NCBI GenBank assembly: GCA_002716645.1
Contig: PBBR01000011.1
Span: forward strand, 1-13,693
Length of the DNA: 13,693 nucleotides
Direction of reading: 5' to 3'
DNA from: Chloroflexota bacterium
GTDB lineage: Bacteria; Chloroflexota; Dehalococcoidia; UBA3495
In this document: one piece after another, positions 1-6,619 of the stretch
How positions within the stretch are numbered: the stretch's first letter is position 1
Layout: each line of letters begins with the position of its first letter
Notes under the pieces: generated by a model
Seen by the model: only the letters and a program-made list of their open reading frames with translations
Databases searched by the model: none
Told to the model about the DNA's origin: nothing
Made by a program: the position numbers and the translations under genes

Positions 1-619
1 AGTACCAATCAATGCCTATTTCCGTGATAATTAAATCCGACTTTTTTGCCAGAAATAATATTTCCATATCGAAAGCGAATCCGTTAATACATTGCTTGGC
101 AAATATAGATTCAACAGTCTCCCATTTAAAGCACTTAAAACCACATTGTGTGTCTGATATATTCATACAGAATATTAGACGGGTTAATAAGTTATACATT
201 CTTCCCATTAAGTGTCTAGCTTTTGGCTCACCGATACGTCGAGCCCCTTTTATTTCTCGCGATCCTATGACGATGTCAGAGTGTTCTACACTGGGGGGCA
301 AAAACTTTTCTAGATAGTTGATTGGCATAGACAGATCCGCATCGCATATGAATCGGTATGTTCCGACTGCATAGCTCAAGCCGTTTCTGATTGCCCATCC
401 TTTACCGTTATGCTTCAAAGCCAATAATTTGATTTTTGCATTAGATTTGGTAAATAGCTCTACTTGAGTTTTTGTATTATCAGAACTACCATCGTCAGAA
501 ACGATAATTTCATATGTAAATCTGCTTTTATCCAGATATTCGCTTATCTGAATAAGTGTAGATTTTATCCGTTGGGATTCGTTGTAAGTAGGAATTATTA
601 CTGATAGGAATATGCCCAT
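1..619 (-). CDS. Family 2 glycosyltransferase, DPM1/ALG5-like (partial, C-terminus off the left edge)
   Basis: Reading the minus strand from an ATG at 619 gives 206 residues that stay open to base 1, so the C-terminus lies outside the window. The N-terminus shows a classic GT-A fold: VIIPTYNE (about residues 7-14), EIIVSDDGSSDNT (about 37-49), NGKGWAIRNG (about 70-79) and a DXD-type metal site DADL (about 93-96), followed by GSRE. This pattern fits polyprenyl-phosphate sugar transferases, which pass a sugar from a nucleotide donor to undecaprenyl or dolichyl phosphate at the inner membrane. The exact sugar cannot be read. No clear Shine-Dalgarno precedes the ATG. The gene is divergent from the O-antigen-ligase-like gene at 767, consistent with a polysaccharide locus. 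GT2 family assignment is firm; the subfamily is inferred. Confidence 0.88.
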   Translation of the reverse strand, partial: MGIFLSVIIPTYNESQRIKSTLIQISEYLDKSRFTYEIIVSDDGSSDNTKTQVELFTKSNAKIKLLALKHNGKGWAIRNGLSYAVGTYRFICDADLSMPINYLEKFLPPSVEHSDIVIGSREIKGARRIGEPKARHLMGRMYNLLTRLIFCMNISDTQCGFKCFKWETVESIFAKQCINGFAFDMEILFLAKKSDLIITEIGIDWY

Positions 620-766
620 ACTGCTACTTCATGGTTGCTTCAAGAATTCTGCTGTAAATTTGATGAATTTTACAAAGTATACTCAACCTGATTGATAATA
701 TATTGTATATCCATATTTCAACTCTTCAATTAGTCATAGACGGAATCTTGTTTGAGACTTATAGAT

Positions 767-3358
767 ATGTTTGGGAATAAATCTTTACATTCGCATAATT
801 TGGTCTATTTACTGGCTTGTGCTATTGAGTTTTGCTGGTTAGCTATTATAGCTCTGGTTCCAATGGTTTTCCTTGCTATTCCGGATTTCCCATTAGAACT
901 ACCTAAAACTGTGGCATTTCCTAAGATAATAGTTTTTAGAACCTTAGTATTTCTGATGCTAGTTCTATGGTTCCTAAAGTGCCTGTTAACTTCACAACCT
1001 ATTTCGCTGTTAGATCAAATAAAAAATATTTTCCCTGATATAGGGAGTTTTTTAAAAAACGATCTGTTTAGATTGATTGGCTTTCTCGCAGTACTGTACT
1101 TCCTGTCGGTAACTCTCAGCACTCTGTTTTCTCATAATATAAGGATGAGTTTATGGGGACATATTCCAGGGTCGGGAGGGCAGTCATTATATAATCTGCT
1201 TAATTACGGAATATTATTTCTGATAATTGGTTTTAATCTACGTCATCGCAATCAGTTGCTTAGATTGCTAGCTACGATTATTGTGATTGGAGTACTAGTA
1301 TCAGGGTATGCAGTGCTCCAATATTATGATTTAGGTTTTTTGGGTGTTGGTTCAGAGCAAGACGGTCTTGATCGTGTAACGTCTACTATGGGGAACCCCG
1401 TTTTTTTAGGATCGTTTTTAATATTTACGATCTGGGTGTCTATAATGACTGGATTATATATATCCATATTATGTAACAGTCTTAAATCATATTGGATAAA
1501 TCTTGTCACGTGGTCATTAGTATTAGGGCTTCAAATAACCGCACTAATATTTACGGGTAGTCGAGGACCAATATTAGCGATATTAATATCCTTTTTTGCA
1601 TTTTCTGTGCTCACAATATTTGGATTAGGCTTAAAGAGAGCGTTAAGGTCATTTCTAATACCAGTGTTGGGGTTAGTTGTATCTATAGGACTGATTTCAG
1701 TTGATGATTTTATAAGATCGGACGCCAATGATACTTATAGCAATGCTAGTAACGTGGGAATTGGTCAGAGAACGTATATTGATATTTACTCCAATGATGT
1801 AGTTGCTAGTAGCCTGCTGCAGAGAATCGGTATTGTAAAAACTTCTCTGCTTGTCATACTGGATAGACCAATGTTAATCAACAACATGACTGGGCATACA
1901 CTGATATCCCATGTGTTTGGATATGGACCAGAATCTTTTCAAATGGCTTTCATGCAGAGAAGTGGCATCAGGAGCGATTCCAAGATTCCTATTTCAACCA
2001 ACCACCCGCATAACTTTCTCTTACATTCATGGATAGAGACTGGGTTTTTCGGTTTTATCTCAATATTCGGTCTGGTATTTTCTATAGTTATAGTTTGTAT
2101 TTATCGGTTGATTCGTTACCGAAATTCTCTGACCACATTACAGTTGATATTTTTGATAGGAGTAGTTTCACTAATTCTAGGTCGCATAGTTGAACAGTCC
2201 TTCGGAGTTGCCCAAGTACCAGATTTAGTGTTGTTTTGGATAACAGTAGGCATAATTTGCAAATATGGAATACTAACTGATGAAACGAGTACGAAATTGT
2301 CGACTAGTAACAGGTCAGTCCCTTACATCGCGATAGTTCGTAAAGCTATTTTTAGTCAGCCAATATTATGGGCTATAATCCTTTTTGTCACGATAACTTT
2401 CGCCCTGGTTTTATGGTACAAGACTCTTATACCTGTATTAGCATTCGCTCAATCTTCAGATATTAATAACGACTTTAGTAATGGTAATTTTGTCGGCGTT
2501 GTGGAGAGTCTGCAAGATAGTCTGGCTACTGATCCGTCCCAATATTTATACTATTCAAATCTAGCTTATGTGTATGCTGCGGCAGCTAATTCTCAAATAA
2601 ATATTGAAAACATTAATTGTTCTGATGTCGAGATGAATGCATTAGATTCTAATGAATGTTTCAGAGAGTTAGCGTATAGAAGTTATTTATCTGCTATACA
2701 TGCCGGTGATACACGCTGGGAGACCAGATACAAAGCCGCCAAGGTTGCTACTGAAATATCTGTCTTATTACAGAGTGAACCTAGAGCTTTAGATGCTATC
2801 AGACTATACGATGAGACCGTATCTATGGTGCCCACTGCGTATCTCATAAAGAACGAATATGCTAAATCTCTAATGAAATTTGGGAATTCGTCTTTAGCTA
2901 GGGGTGTCTTGTTGGAATCTTTAAATATTACTGGTAATTCTGTAGTGTCGACAGAAGCTATGTTTTTACTAGGCCTATCTTACGCAGAAATAGGAGACAC
3001 AGATACGGCGTTTAGTATATGGAGCGACGCACTAAAATTGAATAAAGATTATTTTCTGATCCATTATCATTACGCCCTAGTCAGTGAAAACAATGATAAA
3101 TTACAAGAAGCTATACGATATCAGTCGCAAGCAATTGAGATCTTAGAAAATGAGTGGCTTCACCACGTAGCCTCTATATTGCCTTCGGATCATAAAGGTC
3201 TTAAGAAACTATCAGAACTGGAATCCAGCCTGATCAATTTCTATGAATATCGCGCGTCTCTGTACAACAAGCAAGGTGCTAATTTACGACGAGATAAAGA
3301 TCTGGACAGAGCTCTAGAAATTAAATCTCAACCTACATTTGCGACGGGTAAAAAATAG
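767..3358 (+). CDS. O-antigen ligase/polymerase-like (Wzy_C) membrane protein with C-terminal TPR-like region
   Basis: This is a protein of about 863 residues. The first ~560 residues carry roughly ten or more hydrophobic membrane segments. Between them is a large loop with GSRGPILAI near residue 264, GYGPESF near 385 and HPHNFLLHSWIETGFFG near 411. That combination is typical of the Wzy_C / O-antigen ligase family, which joins or polymerises lipid-linked glycans on the outer face of the membrane. The last ~290 residues are soluble and helical, with TPR-like patterns such as LATDPSQYLYYSNLAYVYA and AMFLLGLSYAEIGDTDTAFS. Many bacterial Wzy_C proteins have such tails. An upstream TTG at 752 in frame is possible; I chose the ATG at 767, which has GAGA nine bases upstream. 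Base composition is clearly AT-richer than genes to the right, as in many surface-glycan loci. It may equally act as a protein O-oligosaccharyltransferase. Confidence 0.82.
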   Translation: MFGNKSLHSHNLVYLLACAIEFCWLAIIALVPMVFLAIPDFPLELPKTVAFPKIIVFRTLVFLMLVLWFLKCLLTSQPISLLDQIKNIFPDIGSFLKNDLFRLIGFLAVLYFLSVTLSTLFSHNIRMSLWGHIPGSGGQSLYNLLNYGILFLIIGFNLRHRNQLLRLLATIIVIGVLVSGYAVLQYYDLGFLGVGSEQDGLDRVTSTMGNPVFLGSFLIFTIWVSIMTGLYISILCNSLKSYWINLVTWSLVLGLQITALIFTGSRGPILAILISFFAFSVLTIFGLGLKRALRSFLIPVLGLVVSIGLISVDDFIRSDANDTYSNASNVGIGQRTYIDIYSNDVVASSLLQRIGIVKTSLLVILDRPMLINNMTGHTLISHVFGYGPESFQMAFMQRSGIRSDSKIPISTNHPHNFLLHSWIETGFFGFISIFGLVFSIVIVCIYRLIRYRNSLTTLQLIFLIGVVSLILGRIVEQSFGVAQVPDLVLFWITVGIICKYGILTDETSTKLSTSNRSVPYIAIVRKAIFSQPILWAIILFVTITFALVLWYKTLIPVLAFAQSSDINNDFSNGNFVGVVESLQDSLATDPSQYLYYSNLAYVYAAAANSQINIENINCSDVEMNALDSNECFRELAYRSYLSAIHAGDTRWETRYKAAKVATEISVLLQSEPRALDAIRLYDETVSMVPTAYLIKNEYAKSLMKFGNSSLARGVLLESLNITGNSVVSTEAMFLLGLSYAEIGDTDTAFSIWSDALKLNKDYFLIHYHYALVSENNDKLQEAIRYQSQAIEILENEWLHHVASILPSDHKGLKKLSELESSLINFYEYRASLYNKQGANLRRDKDLDRALEIKSQPTFATGKK

Positions 3359-3400
3359 TATAAAAATTTTGAGATTAGAATAAAATATCTTTATACTATT
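3354..3400. terminator. Bidirectional terminator-like inverted repeat between convergent genes
   Basis: AATAGTATAAA (3354-3364) is a perfect 11-bp inverted complement of TTTATACTATT (3390-3400), with a 25-base spacer. An inner ATTTT/AAAAT pair (3366-3370 / 3382-3386) could extend the structure. It begins inside the stop codon of the O-antigen-ligase-like gene and ends nine bases before the stop of the convergent VOC gene. Position fits a shared terminator, but the stem is A/T-only apart from two G/C pairs, so it would be weak. Confidence 0.45.
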
Positions 3401-3408
3401 ATGAAATT

Positions 3409-3876
3409 CTAAGAGTTCGTTGGCCTGTTAAATTGGACTAATATACCGTCTGGATCTTTGAAATATACGCTTTTAATATCTCCGTTCTGATCCGTAAATG
3501 TTTCGATAGGAGCTGCAAGTTCTACTCCTTTACTGATAAGTTCATCTACTAGTGATTTGACATCCTTTACCCCGAACGATACGTGACTAATCCCAATTTG
3601 ATCTAACATGATTGGTTCCCCTGAGTGTTCCTCGCCAGGGTGACTGGTTAGCGTCAGTGTTGGGCTCAAACCCTCGCCGTAACTAAGACTTATGAAGTGT
3701 CTGGAGTTTCTTTTCAGCTTATAGTTGTTTAGTCGCGCTTCTTGGCTACCTCCTTCGGTAGGTTCAGTTATTTTTTCGCCGACGACTTTCATTCCTAAGA
3801 TGTCTCTGTAGAATTCTAAGGATCTTTGCATATCCCGAACACATATGCCTATGTGTGTAACGCACGTTGCTTTCAC
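3409..3876 (-). CDS. VOC / glyoxalase-fold protein (glyoxalase I or extradiol dioxygenase superfamily)
   Basis: The protein has 155 residues from a GTG at 3876. A strong GAGGAGG Shine-Dalgarno lies at 3886-3892, nine bases upstream. A longer reading from 3966 would overlap the preceding gene and adds unrelated sequence. Two beta-alpha-beta-beta-beta modules are visible: VTHIGICVRDMQRSLEFYRDILGMKVV (residues 6-32) and ISHVSFGVKDVKSLVDELISKGVEL (96-120), ending in the family signature FKDPDGILVQFNRP. His8 and His98 sit where metal ligands usually are, but the usual final Glu is Gln148, so metal binding may be altered. Substrate cannot be told; members act on glutathione or thiol adducts, aromatic diols or antibiotics. 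It starts 23 bases after the stop of the 345-residue gene, so it is probably the third gene of the selenoprotein operon. Confidence 0.85.
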   Translation of the reverse strand: MKATCVTHIGICVRDMQRSLEFYRDILGMKVVGEKITEPTEGGSQEARLNNYKLKRNSRHFISLSYGEGLSPTLTLTSHPGEEHSGEPIMLDQIGISHVSFGVKDVKSLVDELISKGVELAAPIETFTDQNGDIKSVYFKDPDGILVQFNRPTNS

Positions 3877-3885
3877 AGTAGTATT

Positions 3886-3892
3886 CCTCCTC
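3886..3892 (-). promoter_or_regulatory. Shine-Dalgarno that sets the VOC gene start
   Basis: The minus strand reads GAGGAGG, nine bases before the GTG at 3876. It supports that GTG over the ATG-like start at 3966, which lies inside the preceding gene. Confidence 0.75.
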
Positions 3893-3899
3893 AGAGAAT

Positions 3900-4937
3900 C
3901 TAAATAAATGGTGTGTTGATTTCTCGGGTTATAGAATGTGTAGTGCCACCGAAAGTTGGCAACCACGAAGAATGCTTTCCTGGTCCTCCGACGACGATGA
4001 TGGTTAAATCTTCAACGTCTCTGACCATTGGAATGTCAGAAGTTGGGACTTCCCCAAATCGCTCTATCAACGTGTCCTTTGTGTATCGCTTAAGTGGGAT
4101 CATAGCATTATCACGTAGCCAGATAGCGATATCATGTTTGGTGAATCCGTCCTGAGATATCGTTAAAGCATGTTCAGGACCGAGGGCTAAAATTGTTTCG
4201 CCGCCAGTGTAAGCGTTATTAGCACCGGTAACCGCTATAGCACCTGAGATTATCGTGAGTATGTTTTCTGCGCTGTCACCCGCGTGATCATTGATGTTAT
4301 GAGGTGGTTCGGCTGCGATGACAGTTACAGTGCTTTGGTCAGGACTATATCCTCTGTCAAAACTTAGAGAGTTCCAAGGATTCTGTTCTTCATTTTCGGC
4401 TATGCAATAGGAATATTTGGATGGAGCTCCTTGTGTAGACATATCTCCAATACCAGGGTTTGCGCCTCCTATATTGACTAGGCTTAATCTGATAGCCCGT
4501 CCTATAGTGGCGTTGGCTCGCCAACAGGGCCCATATGCTCCCGATTGACTGTTGAGTCCAATTTTTTCCCGAATGGGACCGTTGATTATTAAAAGTGGAG
4601 CACAAGGGTGGGTAGTAGCTTGGATAGCATACAGATTAAATGCTGGGTCTGACATGGCATTGAACGCTGCTGCAATAATCGGGAAGTATTCCGGTAGACA
4701 GCCCGCCATAACTGCGTTAATAGCCAATTTCTCAACGGTTGCAGCCCCCCAATTAGGAGGTACTTCACAAATAACTTGGTCTGCAGGCATGTCTGAACAT
4801 GAGAGCATTTCCTGTACTCGTTCTGGAGTGGGAGGTGTGATTGGCAGCCCGTCAGTCCAACCTCGTTCGAGGTAGAGATTTTGTATAGCATCATATTGGT
4901 CTGGGACTTGGAAGGAGTCTGATTGTAATGTTAACAA
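3900..4937 (-). CDS. Conserved uncharacterised protein, probable partner of the UGSC selenoprotein
   Basis: The protein has 345 residues from a TTG at 4937; AAGGA at 4944-4948, six bases upstream, supports this start. I recognise the sequence style (GWTDGLPITPPTPERV at 26-41, WGAATVEKLAINAVMAGC at 63-80, QATTHPCAPLLIINGPI at 106-122, YGPCWRANATIGRA at 135-148) as a conserved bacterial family without a function I can name. There is no signal peptide or membrane segment, so it should be cytoplasmic. Six cysteines (47, 57, 80, 112, 138, 178) all lie in the first half; Cys112 and Cys138 are in motif-like surroundings and could be redox or metal sites. The second half has Gly-rich stretches and an IIVVGGPGKHSSW motif near the C-terminus. 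It begins 34 bases after the selenoprotein stop, implying co-transcription and possibly a shared complex or pathway. Gene confidence is high; function is unknown. Confidence 0.85.
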   Translation of the reverse strand: MLTLQSDSFQVPDQYDAIQNLYLERGWTDGLPITPPTPERVQEMLSCSDMPADQVICEVPPNWGAATVEKLAINAVMAGCLPEYFPIIAAAFNAMSDPAFNLYAIQATTHPCAPLLIINGPIREKIGLNSQSGAYGPCWRANATIGRAIRLSLVNIGGANPGIGDMSTQGAPSKYSYCIAENEEQNPWNSLSFDRGYSPDQSTVTVIAAEPPHNINDHAGDSAENILTIISGAIAVTGANNAYTGGETILALGPEHALTISQDGFTKHDIAIWLRDNAMIPLKRYTKDTLIERFGEVPTSDIPMVRDVEDLTIIVVGGPGKHSSWLPTFGGTTHSITREINTPFI

Positions 4938-4971
4938 AACCTGTCCTTAAATATTAAGTATGTCTAATCTG

Positions 4972-5520
4972 CTATCTGATGAATCCTGCTAGAACTTGAT
5001 CTATAAGCTCCTCGGCTCGGCTATTAACCTCCAGTTCTCCAATACCACCAATAGGGTGCTGGCAAATAGCAACAGGTAGCTCATTCATGCCCAGAGAACG
5101 TTTCTCCACCTGCCCCAGTTTTTCAAATAACTTAGTGGATATGGTGACACTGGTTACTCCTAGTTTTTCCAATTCTACCGAATCATGGATACTCCATGAC
5201 GTACATGATCCTCAATCGGCGAGCCCGACTATGACCATATCGCACTTTGCAGCTAACTCTTCAATAATTTCAGATTTTGCTGGTATGGACGCTGTTGGCT
5301 TTTGTTGGTATACAACTTGGCTAATGTCATAACGCTCCTTGATTAAGGATTCCAGCTTGCGAAATAATTTGTCACCATTAGGCTTGTTGTTCCACAAGAA
5401 ACCCAGGTTTTTGCCCTTTATGTCATTGAGTCCACTAGCAAGCGGATTGCTTAGTTCCCTGGGAGGGCTGGTCGGGTCTAGCAGCGTTACCATTATTGGT
5501 TCGGAGGCAATTGAAGTCAT
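4972..5520 (-). CDS. UGSC-motif selenoprotein, UGA read as selenocysteine at residue 103
   Basis: Ordinary translation stops at a TGA (5214-5212), but the same frame continues open to a TAG at 4972. Read through, the protein has 182 residues, and the codons around the stop give GLAD-U-GSCTSWSIHDS. The Sec at 103 and Cys at 106 form a UxxC redox-type motif matching the name-giving motif of the UGSC family, which I recall from marine metagenome selenoprotein surveys. Cysteine forms (CGSC) would be the expected homologues. The ATG at 5520 is chosen because GGAGAG lies at 5524-5529; an upstream TTG at 5595 has no such site. The N-terminal half (LLDPTSPP, KGKNLGFLWNNKPNGDKLF) and the post-Sec half both look like real coding sequence. 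No signal peptide or membrane segment is seen. It leads a probable operon with the 345-residue and VOC genes. A nonsense-mutated pseudogene is the alternative but is less likely given motif and hairpin. Confidence 0.85.
5183..5199 (-). promoter_or_regulatory. selenocysteine insertion element: Candidate bacterial SECIS hairpin for the UGSC gene
   Basis: In the mRNA, UCAUGGA and UCCAUGA form a perfect 7-bp stem around a GUA loop. The loop starts 20 bases after the UGA and its first base is G. Bacterial SECIS elements, as I recall their consensus, need a short stem, a small apical loop with a G in the first two bases, and a loop some 16-37 bases from the UGA; this one fits. A competing 8-bp pairing (GGAUCAUG right after the UGA with CAUGAUUC) is also possible. 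The hairpin lies in codons for the conserved TSWSIHD peptide, so covariation is needed to separate RNA from protein constraint. Confidence 0.65.
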
Positions 5521-5685
5521 GATCTCTCCAATATTGACGATAAACCGGTATCTTCCATGATCTTCAGAGTGTAGCAATGTGGAGGAGCTTGTCAATACTG
5601 GTTAGGTTGCTGGCATATATAGGGTCGGTTACAATGCGTCGAGCGACACACTAGCCTATCTATTAGAACGGAGGGATTAGTCAAT

Positions 5686-6504
5686 ATGGATTTCGGATTG
5701 AATGGGAAATATGGCTTCGTGGCAGGAGGCGGACGAGGGATTGGTAAGGCTATCGCCCGTGAGCTGAGTATTGAAGGCATGGATATTGTCATTGCTTCCA
5801 GGTCTATCGACCAACTCGAATCTACCGCAAAGGAAATACAACAAGAGACTGGCCGTAAAGTGGTGCCTATGGTTGTTGACGTCACAGACCGATCACAGGT
5901 TGAGAAAGTCATTGAGGACGCTGTCAAAGAGTTGGGTGGTCTACATATACTAGTAAATAGTGCTTCCCTTCCCGGCGGATCTCCAACTGCTATTGGTGCG
6001 ATTGAGACTGTTGTGGATGAAGACCTTCTTAATGATTTCGATGTTAAATACGTTGGCGCTTTGCGGTGTGCAAGAGCGGCTATTCCTCATCTAAAAGCAC
6101 ACGGTTGGGGAAGAATTATTAACATAAGTGGTACGAATGCTAGAACTGCGGGTAACCTTAGCGGTGGGGCGCGTAATGGATCATTGGTTCATTTGACTAA
6201 GACCCTTGCAACACAATTGGGCAGATTTGGTATTACGGTTAACTGTGTTCATCCAGGAACTACAAGAACCGAACGTACGGCGGGACTTGTAGAGGCACGG
6301 GCCACTGAGTTAGGAATATCTGCGGAGCAAGTAGAAAAGCAGGATTATGAATTTGGCTCTCCAAGGGGTAACTCCATCTGCCGTATGGTGGACGCCTCTG
6401 AGATTGCAACCTTGACTGCATTTCTTGCTTCAGATAAAGCATGGGCCGTCACAGGTGAAGTGATAGCTGCTACAGGTGGAGCTGGGAACGCTGTGTATTA
6501 TTAG
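5686..6504 (+). CDS. Short-chain dehydrogenase/reductase family protein with atypical active site
   Basis: The protein has 272 residues; GGAGGG at 5670-5675 lies ten bases before the ATG. It shows the Rossmann nucleotide site GGGRGIG (residues 14-20), the NNAG-like NSAS (91-94), GWGRIINISG with Ser148, and the VHPGTTRTE loop (188-196) seen in classical SDRs, which bind NAD(P)(H). The usual YxxxK catalytic pair is missing. Aligning GGARNGSLVHLTKTLA with the common YSASKAALxxLTKxLA puts Gly160 at the Tyr and Asn164 at the Lys; the usual Asn before GxxxxxR appears as Lys121. I recall an SDR subgroup with the same RNxxLxxLTK pattern, so this is a variant family and not a degraded gene. The substrate is unknown. 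It is divergent from the selenoprotein gene, 165 bases apart, so they may share a control region. Confidence 0.88.
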   Translation: MDFGLNGKYGFVAGGGRGIGKAIARELSIEGMDIVIASRSIDQLESTAKEIQQETGRKVVPMVVDVTDRSQVEKVIEDAVKELGGLHILVNSASLPGGSPTAIGAIETVVDEDLLNDFDVKYVGALRCARAAIPHLKAHGWGRIINISGTNARTAGNLSGGARNGSLVHLTKTLATQLGRFGITVNCVHPGTTRTERTAGLVEARATELGISAEQVEKQDYEFGSPRGNSICRMVDASEIATLTAFLASDKAWAVTGEVIAATGGAGNAVYY

Positions 6505-6536
6505 GATAATAACCTTCTTGTAATTATTAGATTTGC

Positions 6537-6567
6537 ATCTGGGGATCCCGTTACGGGGTCCCCAGAT
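6537..6567 (+). terminator. Strong hairpin downstream of the SDR gene
   Basis: ATCTGGGGATCCCG (6537-6550) pairs with CGGGGTCCCCAGAT (6554-6567) around a TTA loop. The stem is 14 bp with one U-G wobble. It lies 32 bases after the SDR stop and 52 bases before glycerol kinase. The expected run of T after the stem is absent (TGATATAAA follows), so it is either a U-tract-less terminator or an mRNA-end stabiliser. Confidence 0.65.
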
Positions 6568-6619
6568 TGATATAAAGGGTACTCTATTAATAGATATAAA
6601 GTGTTTGATTGAATTTTGA

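Noticed and set aside
12..317. Plus-strand open frame of 101 codons
   Set aside because: It lies antisense to the glycosyltransferase, which has clear family motifs; the plus-strand product has none.
3877..3966. N-terminal extension of the VOC protein starting at 3966
   Set aside because: It overlaps the 345-residue gene, has no VOC-like sequence, and the GTG at 3876 has a strong ribosome site.
4390..4894. Minus-strand open frames in another phase within the 345-residue gene
   Set aside because: They are low-complexity shadows; the main frame carries the conserved motifs.
5212..5214. TGA as a nonsense mutation making the UGSC gene a pseudogene
   Set aside because: The codons around it spell the UGSC family motif, the frame stays open for 79 more codons with coding character, and a SECIS-like hairpin follows at the expected distance.
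5087..5332. Plus-strand open frame across the selenoprotein gene
   Set aside because: It is an antisense shadow without motifs or ribosome site.
5521..5595. Longer selenoprotein start (TTG at 5595)
   Set aside because: There is no ribosome site before it, while the ATG at 5520 has GGAGAG close upstream.
5589..5621. Promoter TTGTCA / TATATA for the SDR gene
   Set aside because: The spacer is 21 bases, too long for a standard sigma-70-type promoter; kept only as a note.
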